Assembly (NCBI GenBank): GCA_965212195.1
Contig: CBDBUW010000010.1
Span: forward strand, 930,001-994,000
Origin: JAJCYK01 sp965212195
GTDB taxonomy: Bacteria > Bacteroidota > Bacteroidia > Cytophagales > Cyclobacteriaceae
Length of the DNA: 64,000 bases
Reading direction: 5' to 3'
Made by a program: the position numbers and the translations under genes. The notes beneath the pieces were generated by a model that ran no database searches, had not been told where the DNA came from, and saw only the letters and a list, made by a program, of their open reading frames with translations. Below, one piece after another: positions 27,983 to 37,452 of this stretch (position 1 is the stretch's first letter; every line of letters starts with the position of its first letter).

Positions 27983-29542
27983 TTAGTCCAGATAATATAC
28001 ATCGTCCCAGGACGAGGCACCTATAGCTCCAGATCCGGGACTTCCACCAACTAACCAGATCTTACCATCATAAGAAACTGAGCTCATGAAGACACTGGCA
28101 CGATAACCGGCCTGGTCATTGGCCAAAATCCAGGTAATCCCATCCTCGCTGTACCATACATCCTCCAGTTCAATACTGGAATTGCTGGAGTTGGCGCCGC
28201 TGATTACCCAAATTTTCTCATCGTGCACCAAGCTGGCATGTCCAAATCGATCCCCATAAGGAGCTTCTGTGTTCACATTCTTCCAATCAATGCCATTGGT
28301 GGAGGCATATACATTGTTGGCACGTCCGCCGGTGAACCACATTTCATCCTTGTGTACCACTACCTGGAAATTCTGACCACTGGTGAAATTGGCATCGCCG
28401 GTTTCTAGAGTCCAGTTAATGCCATCGGCGCTGCTCCATACTTCCTTGCGCGAAATATTATCGGCATTATTGCGGCCGCCGATCACCCAAATTTTACCCT
28501 GATATACCACGGATTTATGTCCATATTTTGGAGGGAAGTCGGCATCAGAAGTTGCCAACTCCCAATCTATGCCATCTTCGCTGTACCATACATCATTGAA
28601 CTCGTCACCGGCGCCTGAGCCTGCACGCCCTCCGATAATCCACATCTTACCACCAAATACCACAGAACTATGGGCCCCCCGGCCCGCAAAATCCGGATTG
28701 CCGGTAGCCATGGTCCAGGTGTCCCCATCGGTACTCGACCAGACATCGCTGTATCTGGCACCCCCGCTTCCCGGATTTCCCGCAATAATCCACATCTTAT
28801 TATCAAACACCACAGAAGTGTGGCTATAACGATCCACAAATAAAGGATTATCATTTACCAAGGTAGCGCTTACAGTGGCCCGAGTGGTAAAGGACCAAGT
28901 ATCGCTGGTGGTTTTCCCTCCCTGGCCATCAGATGCCACTATTTGCCAATAATAGGTGCTGTTATCTTTCAACTCATCCTCGGTCAACAAAGATGCGTCA
29001 AGCTTTACGGTAGTCCCTGATATTTCTTTGATCACCAACATGTCAGGAGGATTAGCAGTGCCTATATAAACCTCATAACTAATTTGGTCACCATCCGGGT
29101 CGGTAGATGGCTCCCATTGCAAGGTGGGTTGTAGGACAACCCCGGAAGTCTGGTCAGCCGGGCTGGTGAGGGTAAAAGCTCCTGGGGAATTGTTGGGTTG
29201 TACCCCTGTGGAAAACTGAAAGGTTTTAATAGTGCTCAACCCTTCAGGATCTAGGGCCATGACCTCACCTGAATAGGCCTGGTCAAATTCCAGGTTGGTT
29301 ACAACAGTGGAAGTTGCGGTACTATTTTCAAGTACGGTCTGATCTTCTAGGTCAACCTGATAGCGTACCTGATCACCATCAGGATCTGCTGCAGGGGTCC
29401 AACTAACGGTCACGGAAGTGCCCTCGACCAAAGTAGTAACTTCAAAATTGCCAGGTGGCCTGTTAGGGATTACCGGCTCTTCATCGTCGCTGCATGCCCA
29501 TATTGGCAGTAGAATTAGCAGCCATTTTGCATAGGTATTCAT
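27983..29542 (-). CDS. Lipoprotein with two Fn3-like domains and a Kelch-type beta-propeller
   Basis: 519 residues. Signal MNTYAKWLLILLPIWAC, lipid Cys17 then SDDEEP. Fn3-like domains at about 30-112 and 117-220 share the DPDGDQ-x-x-Y motif with the neighbouring lipoprotein. Residues 230-519 hold six near-identical Kelch/propeller blades of about 45-50 residues, each with HSSVVFGGKMWIIGG-like and WYSEDGIDWELAT-like segments. No T9SS C-terminal sorting domain is visible, so it is expected on the outer membrane by lipid anchor. Ligand unknown. Confidence 0.75.
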   Translation of the reverse strand: MNTYAKWLLILLPIWACSDDEEPVIPNRPPGNFEVTTLVEGTSVTVSWTPAADPDGDQVRYQVDLEDQTVLENSTATSTVVTNLEFDQAYSGEVMALDPEGLSTIKTFQFSTGVQPNNSPGAFTLTSPADQTSGVVLQPTLQWEPSTDPDGDQISYEVYIGTANPPDMLVIKEISGTTVKLDASLLTEDELKDNSTYYWQIVASDGQGGKTTSDTWSFTTRATVSATLVNDNPLFVDRYSHTSVVFDNKMWIIAGNPGSGGARYSDVWSSTDGDTWTMATGNPDFAGRGAHSSVVFGGKMWIIGGRAGSGAGDEFNDVWYSEDGIDWELATSDADFPPKYGHKSVVYQGKIWVIGGRNNADNISRKEVWSSADGINWTLETGDANFTSGQNFQVVVHKDEMWFTGGRANNVYASTNGIDWKNVNTEAPYGDRFGHASLVHDEKIWVISGANSSNSSIELEDVWYSEDGITWILANDQAGYRASVFMSSVSYDGKIWLVGGSPGSGAIGASSWDDVYYLD

Positions 29543-29663
29543 GATTCGTTTCTTTTTTAGTTATCAACAGCAAATTCCAAAAAGAGAATGGCCGATACAT
29601 CAGGTGAAAGGTGGGTATGAACAACTAGGGGAAATCCCTGATAAAGGGAGTTGGTCCGGCAGA

Positions 29664-30299
29664 TTAGTGAAGCAGTCCTTTTTCCATGGCCGACTTAATC
29701 AGTCCGGCCGTATTTCTAGCGCCAAATTTCTGAATAAGGTTGTTGCGGTGGCTCTCCACCGTTTTGGTGCTGATAAAAAGAGCTCCTGCGATCTCATGAT
29801 TAGTATGTTCCTTAGCAATTAGATCCAGCACCTCCTTCTCTCTGCGAGTCAATTTTGGCACGAAACCAGGTTGTTGCGGATTGCCGATACTATCATTAAG
29901 CAGGATCTCTCTGATAGTGTCAGGTAAGTAGGTCTCGCCCTTATAAACTGCGGTAATGGCATTTACCAGTTCCTTGCGGTCGGTATTCTTTAACAAGTAG
30001 CCTTTGGCTCCTTGGCGCAGCATATTTTTTATAAAGCTTGGTTCACTGTAATTGGATAATCCAATGATCATAATACCTGGATAGTCTTTATGCAAGTCCT
30101 TTGCCAGCTCCAGGCCATTGCCGTCCGGCAGATTAATATCAAGAAGTAATACATCCGGTTGCAGCGAAGAGAGATCCTTTAGAAAATGGACTTTTCGTTC
30201 ATAGGCCGCAATAACCTTTATCCCATGGGCATCTTCCAGCATAGATTCTATGCCTCTTATCACCATCAGATGATCATCCAGAATCGCCACTTTGATCAT
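29664..30299 (-). CDS. NarL/LuxR-family response regulator
   Basis: 211 residues. Receiver domain (1-125) with phospho-acceptor Asp in VLLLDINLPDGNG, the acidic pair at IAILDDH-like VAILDDH, and conserved Lys in GAKGYLLKN. C-terminal HTH of the LuxR type: LTRREKEVLDLIAKEHTNHEIA...TVESHRNNLIQKFGARNT. Overlaps the kinase gene by 4 bp, so the two form one two-component pair. The adjacent lipoproteins may be targets, but no operator is recognised. Confidence 0.92.
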   Translation of the reverse strand: MIKVAILDDHLMVIRGIESMLEDAHGIKVIAAYERKVHFLKDLSSLQPDVLLLDINLPDGNGLELAKDLHKDYPGIMIIGLSNYSEPSFIKNMLRQGAKGYLLKNTDRKELVNAITAVYKGETYLPDTIREILLNDSIGNPQQPGFVPKLTRREKEVLDLIAKEHTNHEIAGALFISTKTVESHRNNLIQKFGARNTAGLIKSAMEKGLLH

Positions 30300-32248
30300 A
30301 ACGGTCTTAATTTGGTTAAATCAATATCGATATTTACAGTAGTACCTCCAGTACCTGAGTCGATCTCCAGGTCTCCTTGCAAATAGTGCACCCTGGAACG
30401 AACGTTCTGCAGTCCAATGCCCTGGGCGTCTTCTTCAGGATCGAACCCGGTACCATTATCTTCTACCGCGATATGCAATCCCTGATCACGATGGTTGAGC
30501 TGCACCAAGGCCTCGGAAGCTTCGGCATGTTTGACTATGTTGTTCAAGAGCTCTTGAACCATGCGATATATGGCGGTTTCAGTTTCTTTTTCAAATTCGG
30601 GGCTTTTACCATAAAACTGAAAATCTATTTCCAGGGGATTGGCAGCAGCCACCTTACTGCAATATTGCCGAATGGCCTCAATAAGATCAAAATTGTGTAG
30701 AGCAGGGGGTGCCAGGTTGTGGGAGATGCGCCTTATCTGTTCCACCGCGTTGTCAAGCATAGAGATAGCCTCCTTGTAGGCATTTTTTTCCTTTTCCTTA
30801 AATCCTGTGGGATCCAAAGTGGTGATCTTGTACTTGATCACGGCTAAGTCACCGTTGATGCCATCGTGCAGATCTTGTGCTAATCGTACCCGCTCCTTTT
30901 CCTCCCCCTGGATCAAGGCTTCCAGTTTAACAATATCTTGTTGAGTCTGAAGTGCCAGGATTTGGTTCTGCTTGATACGCTGTCTTTGCTGGTAATAAAG
31001 CCACACTCCTAAGCTAAATAGTAAAAGGAAACCACCACCGACCATAGCCAGGTTCCGTTGGCTTTCCTTTCTCAACAGATCATTGGCCTGTTTTTGCAGC
31101 TGCAGTTCTTTCTGAGCAAGTTCACGGTCCTTTTTCTCAGTCTCATACTCAATTTGAAGGGTATTTATATTTTTTAGACTCTGCTCATTTACAATACTGT
31201 CATGGGTGTTGTGATACCGTTGGTAGCTCAACAAGGCCCTCTCATAGTCTCCTTTTCTTTGGTAAAGCCGGGACAACTGAAAATGCAACTCCCGAGTGGC
31301 TTTTTTACTTTCACCTGCCCAGTTTAACCCTTCCAGCAGAGCGTTCTCCGACCCTTGCAAATTACCCATCTCCAGGTGGGCTTTTCCCATATTAGCTAAA
31401 GTGGCAGCCATTTGGGTATGGTATTCATTGGCTTCCTGCAATACATAGGCTTGGGATAAATAGTAGAGGGCTGAATCGTACTGCTGCTGTTGTACATATA
31501 TATCTCCTATATCAGCATAGTTTATGGACTGCCCCCAATAATTATTTTGATCCAGTGCCAGGGCCCGCCGGTAATTCAACAAGGCCTGTTCGAACAAGCC
31601 CTGTTGATGATACACGCTGCCCAGATTGTGAAGGGCATTGGCTAAGCGGTTTGTATCTTGTGCCTGCTGGTGTATCCCGATAATTTCGTTGAAGGTCTCT
31701 ATGGACTCCTTATATCGCTCCAGATTTTTGTAAACCAGGGCAATACTGTTTTTGGTAAACCCCACTCCCGTCATATCCTGGCGCTGTTCATAGATCCTTA
31801 GAGCGGAAAAATATTCGGTTAAGGCCGCGTCGTAGTTGCCCATTTGACTAAGAATAGTTCCTTTTTGAAACTGACCATTGGCCATGGCAAACGTATCGGC
31901 TTCAGATACGGAAAATGCATGATATTGGCCCATCAACTCCAATGCTGCGGAAAAGTCACCTTTTAGTCTGTATAAAACTGCTTGTCGATAGGCACTAATC
32001 GCTATGCCTTCGGGATCTTCCAAGCTCTCAAAAAGGGTTTTGGAGCTATCCACATGTGCCAGGGCAGCCTCCAGGTCTGAATACATCAGTAGCCATCCCA
32101 GTCTTCCATGGGCTTTGGCAATGTCTTTCTGAGTATTCGAAGTATTCACCACCTGGTATAGACTATCCACTTCTGCATCCTGAGCATATGCCCAGAGATT
32201 CCAGAACAGCATCAGCCCTACCACAGCTTTAATAGTGATCATTACCAT
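30296..32248 (-). CDS. TPR-containing sensor histidine kinase (HisKA_3)
   Basis: About 650 residues from ATG 32248 (a second ATG at 32242 is equally possible); the frame stays open to 32500 but there it overlaps the lipocalin-like gene. Signal peptide MVMITIKAVVGLMLFWNLWAYA, five to seven periplasmic TPR units, one membrane helix (AMVGGGFLLLFSLGVWLYY), coiled coil, then HisKA_3 with phospho-His in RLAQDLHDGINGD and a HATPase with ELLNNIVKHA and DNGTGF. Architecture is common among Bacteroidota kinases controlling NarL-type regulators. Confidence 0.88.
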   Translation of the reverse strand: MVMITIKAVVGLMLFWNLWAYAQDAEVDSLYQVVNTSNTQKDIAKAHGRLGWLLMYSDLEAALAHVDSSKTLFESLEDPEGIAISAYRQAVLYRLKGDFSAALELMGQYHAFSVSEADTFAMANGQFQKGTILSQMGNYDAALTEYFSALRIYEQRQDMTGVGFTKNSIALVYKNLERYKESIETFNEIIGIHQQAQDTNRLANALHNLGSVYHQQGLFEQALLNYRRALALDQNNYWGQSINYADIGDIYVQQQQYDSALYYLSQAYVLQEANEYHTQMAATLANMGKAHLEMGNLQGSENALLEGLNWAGESKKATRELHFQLSRLYQRKGDYERALLSYQRYHNTHDSIVNEQSLKNINTLQIEYETEKKDRELAQKELQLQKQANDLLRKESQRNLAMVGGGFLLLFSLGVWLYYQQRQRIKQNQILALQTQQDIVKLEALIQGEEKERVRLAQDLHDGINGDLAVIKYKITTLDPTGFKEKEKNAYKEAISMLDNAVEQIRRISHNLAPPALHNFDLIEAIRQYCSKVAAANPLEIDFQFYGKSPEFEKETETAIYRMVQELLNNIVKHAEASEALVQLNHRDQGLHIAVEDNGTGFDPEEDAQGIGLQNVRSRVHYLQGDLEIDSGTGGTTVNIDIDLTKLRPL

Positions 32249-32336
32249 AGGTTGAAATTCAAGAGGAATATCTACTATAATATAATTAAAGATATTTAAT
32301 CCCAACTTAGAGTTACCATAGTCCTGCGGTAACACA

Positions 32337-32789
32337 TCATTGTTTTCGAAATTCGAAATAGATGATCTCTTCACTCTCTTCTTCAAAGGCCCATTGCATG
32401 AGGTTTTCCGAAAAAGAAACTTGTAGGTCATCATCAAATAAGGGCCTGGTGTCGCCATCGGGTGGGCTAGTGGTACCCTGGATGCGATAAAAGTTTTCAT
32501 TTAGTTTTAGCCAGGTACCCTCATAAATCACTCCTGCTTCAAAACAATCACCGGTACCATCCAGGCCACCGTCTGTCCTCAGAATGATGATGGTGGGCCG
32601 TGTACAATTCAACTCGTAGTTCTCTTGCGAGTTGATATTACCATTAGCATCCAGATCAAATACCCGGACCAAAAGCCAACTGCCAATGATAGGATCCTGG
32701 TCACCGTCAGGTTCTGAAGAGTCATCAGTATTGCAGGACGGACCATTTAGAAGTATTAAAAGGCAAAAAACTGATATTAAGTTTTTCAT
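32337..32789 (-). CDS. Lipocalin-like lipoprotein
   Basis: 150 residues from ATG 32789 (MKNLISVFCLLILLNGPSC, lipid Cys19); the frame extends to 32840 without a signal. The mature part begins with an acidic spacer and IIGSWLLVRVFDLDANGN, the G-x-W of lipocalin_4-type small Bacteroidota lipoproteins, and ends with beta strands (WAFEEESEEIIYFEFRKQ). Function unknown. Confidence 0.6.
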   Translation of the reverse strand: MKNLISVFCLLILLNGPSCNTDDSSEPDGDQDPIIGSWLLVRVFDLDANGNINSQENYELNCTRPTIIILRTDGGLDGTGDCFEAGVIYEGTWLKLNENFYRIQGTTSPPDGDTRPLFDDDLQVSFSENLMQWAFEEESEEIIYFEFRKQ

Positions 32790-33219
32790 GGTTGTGATAA
32801 TTGATTTTCTGTGCCAAGATGAGCATGACGGCACTTTCAAAAATCAGGTGATGTAAGGGAATTGGAAACTCAGGGTTTTCCCCAGGGGGTAGAAGTAGTA
32901 TATCGAGCCCTCGAAGTGCCGATGATATTTAAGGCAGAGAGTAGGCAGAGGCCTTGAAGAGAAAGGTAGAGATTGTGATCATTTTCCCAACAACACCTTG
33001 GGGGATCCCCCCCGCCCCGGTTATAATTTAAGGGTTGGGGTGTCAATGCATGAGATGCCCTGAATTTATTTTAATTGTCCACCAGCTCTCACCCTGGGAA
33101 ATTGGGATGCAACGTAATTGATCAGCAGGAAATGGTCATAGTTCAGTAAGTTCGACATAGCCCTAAATCAGCAGATGCACCTATGAATCCGGGGTCTGCC
33201 TCCTTTTAGATACCTCCTT
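32790..33219. other. 430-bp intergenic region with repeat copy 3
   Basis: Holds the lipocalin-like gene's upstream region, the dispersed repeat at 32992 and about 170 bp with no ORF or RNA that I can support, ending in a short tandem duplication at the sulfatase stop codon. Confidence 0.5.
32992..33044 (+). repeat. Dispersed intergenic repeat, copy 3
   Basis: ACACCTTGGGGGAT, seven C, GCCCCGGTTATAATTTAAGGG, then TTGGGGTGTC. It lacks one T of the other copies. Same orientation. Confidence 0.75.
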
Positions 33220-33225
33220 TTAGAT
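33199..33225. repeat. Tandem 13-bp duplication spanning the sulfatase stop codon
   Basis: CCTCCTTTTAGAT occurs at 33199-33211 and again at 33213-33225 with one base between. The sulfatase stop falls in the second unit. Confidence 0.7.
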
Positions 33226-34890
33226 GGTCCTCAAATGTTTTTGCTTGATAAGGTCCTTATAGCGGTGTTGGGTTTCTTCAGTCCATTCAATAATCTTGTT
33301 CCTCATCTGTTGTCCCACCTTCCGGTATTCTTCTTCTTGGTATAAGTTTTGCATTTCTCCCGGGTCCACTGCCAAGTCATACAATTCATCTACATCACCG
33401 CTAAGCCAATGGTAAACGTATTTATATTGCAGGTAGCGGCAAATGATGACCTTCCCGTGATTACTAGCGCCATGGATTTCCGAGAACAATGCCTCACGAT
33501 GCTGATCTGACGATTGCCTTAAAACCGGCATTAGACTTTTCCCATCTATTTCAGCAGGGGTTGGTAAATTGAGTGCCTCTAGTACTGTAGGCAAAAGATC
33601 TACTGAAGATACCAGTTGCTCAATTTCAGTACCGGAAGCTTCCAATCCTGGGATTCGCAATATAGCCGGCACGTGGAATAGTTCTTCGTAACCATTTCCT
33701 CCCAGTTTATAGATCATACCATGCGCACCCACCATGTCGCCGTGATCCGTAGTGAAAATAATTATAGTATTGTCCCACTGGTCGGTTTCTTTCAAAGTTT
33801 GCAGTACTTTTCCAATTTCCTCATCAATATAGCTGCTGTAGCCCCAGTACCGGCGAATGTAATCCCGGTATTGATCGTTACTCCATTGCCCTAAAACATA
33901 CTGCAATTCCGGTTTGTTTTGCGAACGTGGTTTGTCCTTTAAACTATCCCTTAGGTTAATAGGTAGCGGTACTTCACTGAGCGAGTATAAGGTATCCCAT
34001 GGTTTAGGTGGGGCCACCGGTAAGTGAGGCCCAAAGAATGAGATTACTGCTGCCCAAGGCTGATTATTCTGTTGATGCTCGTTAATGAAACGCTGGGTTT
34101 GTTCCCTGAAGAAGGCTGCCATATGATACTTTTCACCTAACTTGGAATACATGTGTTGCCCTTCAGGCGCAGACTGCAAAGCATCATGGTTACCTGCCAT
34201 CCGGGCAAACTCCTGTTGTCCATGGCTTATTAACCAATCTTTGTACTGCCGCCAGCCGCCAGCCCAATCTTTAAAGCCCAATTGAGGAAAATCCTCCCCC
34301 AGCCCGCTCGGTACCTTTTTAGCTATCCATCCGGAATCACCAGCTACCCGCTGGTAATGCCAGTAATCTTTTATCTCCTCTCCCACTGGATCCTGTGGGC
34401 CAGATTCGTGCATATAATCAATACCATCACCGTCAGTCCTCCCCACATACATAGAACCAGCCAAATGGGCCTTGCCAAAATACCCGGTATGAAATCCGGC
34501 CTGCGACAGCAAGGTGCCTAAAGTGGGCAGGGTTGGATCCAGCATTACATTATTGGTATACACATTATGGTTATGCAGGTATCTGCCGGTAAGCAAAGAG
34601 GCCCGTGAAGGGCTACAGGCAAATGCCGCTATATAATAGTTTTCCAGAAGGAAACCTTCTTGAGCCAACTCATCCAGGTATGGGGTTTTAATATTGCTAT
34701 TGCCGTAAGCACCCACACAACTTAAGGGGTGTTGGTCGGTCACTATGAAAAGCAAATTGGTATTGGCCGTGTTCTGGGACTTTGGGGTGTCCTCCCGCGC
34801 CTGACAGCTTACCAGGTAGAAAACCGCGGCAAGTAAAAACCAGGTAGGCCGTGATGTCAGTTTCAATAATTTATTTTTGCCAGTTGACAT
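33220..34890 (-). CDS. Sulfatase (formylglycine type), exported
   Basis: 556 residues. Lipobox-like YLVSC (Cys29) after a hydrophobic stretch indicates export and likely lipid anchoring. The sulfatase signature C-x-P-S-R is complete in FACSPSRASLLTGR, with Cys92 the residue converted to formylglycine, and metal ligands appear in IVTDQH and TTDHGDMVGAHG. The family hydrolyses sulfate esters of polysaccharides or glycolipids. Bacteroidota often use such enzymes on algal or host glycans, but no SusCD pair or glycosidase is next to it, so the substrate is open. A formylglycine-generating enzyme is not in the window. Confidence 0.92.
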   Translation of the reverse strand: MSTGKNKLLKLTSRPTWFLLAAVFYLVSCQAREDTPKSQNTANTNLLFIVTDQHPLSCVGAYGNSNIKTPYLDELAQEGFLLENYYIAAFACSPSRASLLTGRYLHNHNVYTNNVMLDPTLPTLGTLLSQAGFHTGYFGKAHLAGSMYVGRTDGDGIDYMHESGPQDPVGEEIKDYWHYQRVAGDSGWIAKKVPSGLGEDFPQLGFKDWAGGWRQYKDWLISHGQQEFARMAGNHDALQSAPEGQHMYSKLGEKYHMAAFFREQTQRFINEHQQNNQPWAAVISFFGPHLPVAPPKPWDTLYSLSEVPLPINLRDSLKDKPRSQNKPELQYVLGQWSNDQYRDYIRRYWGYSSYIDEEIGKVLQTLKETDQWDNTIIIFTTDHGDMVGAHGMIYKLGGNGYEELFHVPAILRIPGLEASGTEIEQLVSSVDLLPTVLEALNLPTPAEIDGKSLMPVLRQSSDQHREALFSEIHGASNHGKVIICRYLQYKYVYHWLSGDVDELYDLAVDPGEMQNLYQEEEYRKVGQQMRNKIIEWTEETQHRYKDLIKQKHLRTI

Positions 34891-35072
34891 AGTGGAATAA
34901 TCAAGGGTTCAGATTGAATATATAAAAACCTTTGATTCCAGGCCACAATCCTTCGCACAGATCCCGTGGCGCTCCCATTAAGATACCCTTGGAAATTACG
35001 GAAAAGTCATCAGCCTTTAATCTCTTCCCAATTTTTGTAAATTGTAATTGATGCTCATTTTAGTCGGTCTCC

Positions 35073-35645
35073 ATGTTAACGTTCGAACCCCTTATCCCAC
35101 AGAACTGGCCCCATTTGCAGGCGCTTTTTGGTGAAAAAGGAGCCTGCGGAGGGTGTTGGTGCATGTATTGGCGGCTCTTCCACCAGCAATATGAGCAGCA
35201 GAAAGGAGAAAAGAATAAAGCTTCGCTAAAAGAGCTTGTGCAGCAGGGAATGTTTCTAGGAGTTTTAGCAATGAATAATGAGGTACCCGTGGGTTGGTGT
35301 TCAGTATCCCCAAAACCTTCATTGGTTAGGCTGTCCAAGTCCAGACTCTTCAAGAATTTGGAAGATACCGAAGCTGCCTGGAGCATCACTTGTTTGTTTG
35401 TAAATAAAGACTTTAGAAATCAAGGATTATCCACTCAATTGATAAACGCGGCCTCACAATATGCTTTCGAAAACGGGGCTGCGCTGGTTGAAGCCTACCC
35501 TATTTTGCCCCAAAAGAAGAACGTTCCGCCGGTATTTGCATATGTGGGATTTGAAAGCGCTTTTCGTAAGGCGGGATTTGAAGAGGTAATTCAGGTTTCA
35601 CCCACCCGGTCGGTGATGCGGCTAACCAATTCTGGAGATGATTAG
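35073..35645 (+). CDS. GNAT-family N-acetyltransferase
   Basis: 190 residues. An N-terminal CGGCWCMYWR motif, then the acetyl-CoA-binding region SITCLFVNKDFRNQGLSTQLINAA (R-x-x-G-x-S variant of motif A), is typical of a GNAT subfamily common in environmental bacteria. Substrate unknown. A TAAATTGT box lies about 38 bp upstream of the ATG. Confidence 0.8.
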   Translation: MLTFEPLIPQNWPHLQALFGEKGACGGCWCMYWRLFHQQYEQQKGEKNKASLKELVQQGMFLGVLAMNNEVPVGWCSVSPKPSLVRLSKSRLFKNLEDTEAAWSITCLFVNKDFRNQGLSTQLINAASQYAFENGAALVEAYPILPQKKNVPPVFAYVGFESAFRKAGFEEVIQVSPTRSVMRLTNSGDD

Positions 35646-35731
35646 TACAATTTTGAATTAAATAGACACTTTCTTAGCTTCACTATCAAATTACGTCGCT
35701 CCGACAAAGCTGAAATCTGTGCCTAACCTGA

Positions 35732-37096
35732 ATGAAAAGAAAAGATTTTATCAAAACTTCTTCTTTATTGGTCACCGGAAGCATGGTGGCTCCCTTTATC
35801 TCCTGCCAACCATCTTCCCATGAAACCATGACCGCACAGGCTCGAAAAAACTGGGCTGGTAATTACAGCTATAAAGCCCCAAACCTACATCTTCCACAAA
35901 CGACAGAAGAGGTACAAGCATTGGTTAAGGAATTGGATAAGCAAAAAGCCTTGGGCTCCAGGCATTGCTTTAACAATATTGCCGATAGCCCCATGAATCA
36001 GATATCTACCCAAAACCTGAAGGGGCTGGTCGACTTGGACAGCCATCGCTTAACAGTAACAGTTGAAAGCGGAGTTCGTTACGGGGATATTTGTTCTGAA
36101 CTACATGAACAAGGTTTTGCGCTACATAATCTTGCTTCCCTGCCGCACATTACCACTGCCGGTGCTTGTGCCACCGGAACACATGGATCGGGAGTTCATA
36201 ATGGAAATTTAGCCACGGCAGTGAATAAGCTGGAGTTGGTGGTAGCCGATGGATCCGTGATGGAGGTTTCCAAAGCTCAAGATCCGGATCTGTATGCGGC
36301 GGCTGTAGTAGGTTTAGGCGCATTTGGCATCGTTACCAAAGTCACCTTGGATATGCAGCCTACCTATAACATGAGGCAGGACGTGTTTCAGGATCTGCCG
36401 TTGAGTGCCTTTACGGAACATTTTGAGGAGATCATGTCTGCGGGATACAGCGTCAGCCTTTTTACGGACTGGATGGATCAGAAGATCAGCCAGATATGGA
36501 TCAAACGTCGGTTGGACCAGGAGGTCTTGGATTTGGGTCAAGAGTTTTTTGGAGCGGGAGCCGCCACTAGAAACCTACACCCTATTACCAGTTTGTCGGC
36601 CGAACCCTGTACGGAGCAAATGGGGGTAACCGGCTCTTGGTGGGATCGATTACCTCACTTTAAAATGGGGTTCACCCCCAGTAGCGGAGCAGAGCTGCAA
36701 TCGGAATATTTTGTGCCCCGTCACCATGCGATTGAAGCGATTCTAGCTTTGGAGCAGAAAAGGGATTTGATCAACCCGCAATTGCAGATCAGCGAACTGC
36801 GTTCCATAGCCGCGGATGATTTTTGGATGAGCCCTTGCTATCAGCAAGACTGCGTGGCCATACATTTTACCTGGAAACCCAATTGGCCGGAAGTGAGTAA
36901 GCTTTTACCAATGATCGAAAACGAGCTGTCTCCCTTTAAGGTAAAACCTCACTGGGGAAAGCTCTTTACCCTCAAGCCTCAAATTCTACAATCTCGGTAT
37001 GAACGATATGCGGATTTTAAGGCTTTGGCGGTCAAATATGACCCCGGTGGAAAATTCAGGAATGCGTTTTTGGACCTGAATATTTACGGGGACTGA
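35732..37096 (+). CDS. FAD-linked aldono-lactone/alditol oxidase, exported
   Basis: 454 residues. N-terminus MKRKDFIKTSSLLVTGSMV ends in FISC (lipobox-like), consistent with Tat/Sec export. FAD_binding_4 domain (about 45-215) with His78 in GSRHCFN, the likely covalent flavin attachment seen in alditol oxidases, and GACATGTHGSG. The C-terminal ALO domain contains PHWGK, the catalytic motif of gulonolactone/xylitol oxidases. Reaction: oxidation of a sugar alcohol or aldonolactone with O2 as acceptor. Exact substrate unresolved. Confidence 0.85.
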   Translation: MKRKDFIKTSSLLVTGSMVAPFISCQPSSHETMTAQARKNWAGNYSYKAPNLHLPQTTEEVQALVKELDKQKALGSRHCFNNIADSPMNQISTQNLKGLVDLDSHRLTVTVESGVRYGDICSELHEQGFALHNLASLPHITTAGACATGTHGSGVHNGNLATAVNKLELVVADGSVMEVSKAQDPDLYAAAVVGLGAFGIVTKVTLDMQPTYNMRQDVFQDLPLSAFTEHFEEIMSAGYSVSLFTDWMDQKISQIWIKRRLDQEVLDLGQEFFGAGAATRNLHPITSLSAEPCTEQMGVTGSWWDRLPHFKMGFTPSSGAELQSEYFVPRHHAIEAILALEQKRDLINPQLQISELRSIAADDFWMSPCYQQDCVAIHFTWKPNWPEVSKLLPMIENELSPFKVKPHWGKLFTLKPQILQSRYERYADFKALAVKYDPGGKFRNAFLDLNIYGD

Positions 37097-37242
37097 CAAT
37101 GATGCGTGCTCCGGAATGATGTTCATAGAATCTCCATTGCTGAATTCAGGTTTACTATCCTCATTTTCATCTGACCAACTACTATAAAATAAAGTCATTC
37201 TGAGTAACTTTAATGCGTTTACCGTTTAGACCTAACTGAGGC

Positions 37243-37452
37243 ATGTTGCGTATTCTCACCATATTGTTGGCCGTTTCGGCCTTAGGCGCCTGCAAAACCG
37301 TGGAGCCCTATCAGCGTGTTTACCTCAACGATGAGGACATGCTGCTGCAACAGCGCCCCTCGGCATTTAACGAGATCAATGCTGCCAACTACAGGGAAGG
37401 AGCGGCTGGGGCCATAGGGGGAAAATCCGGCGGGGGATGCGGCTGCAACTAA
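37243..37452 (+). CDS. DUF4266 small lipoprotein
   Basis: 69 residues: lipoprotein signal (MLRILTILLAVSALGAC, Cys17) and a C-terminal Gly-rich tail ending GGKSGGGCGCN, which is the DUF4266 signature. Found with DUF3570 genes in Bacteroidota and Proteobacteria. Its last 16 bp overlap the DUF3570 gene. The CGC tail could carry a disulfide or a metal. Confidence 0.85.
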   Translation: MLRILTILLAVSALGACKTVEPYQRVYLNDEDMLLQQRPSAFNEINAANYREGAAGAIGGKSGGGCGCN

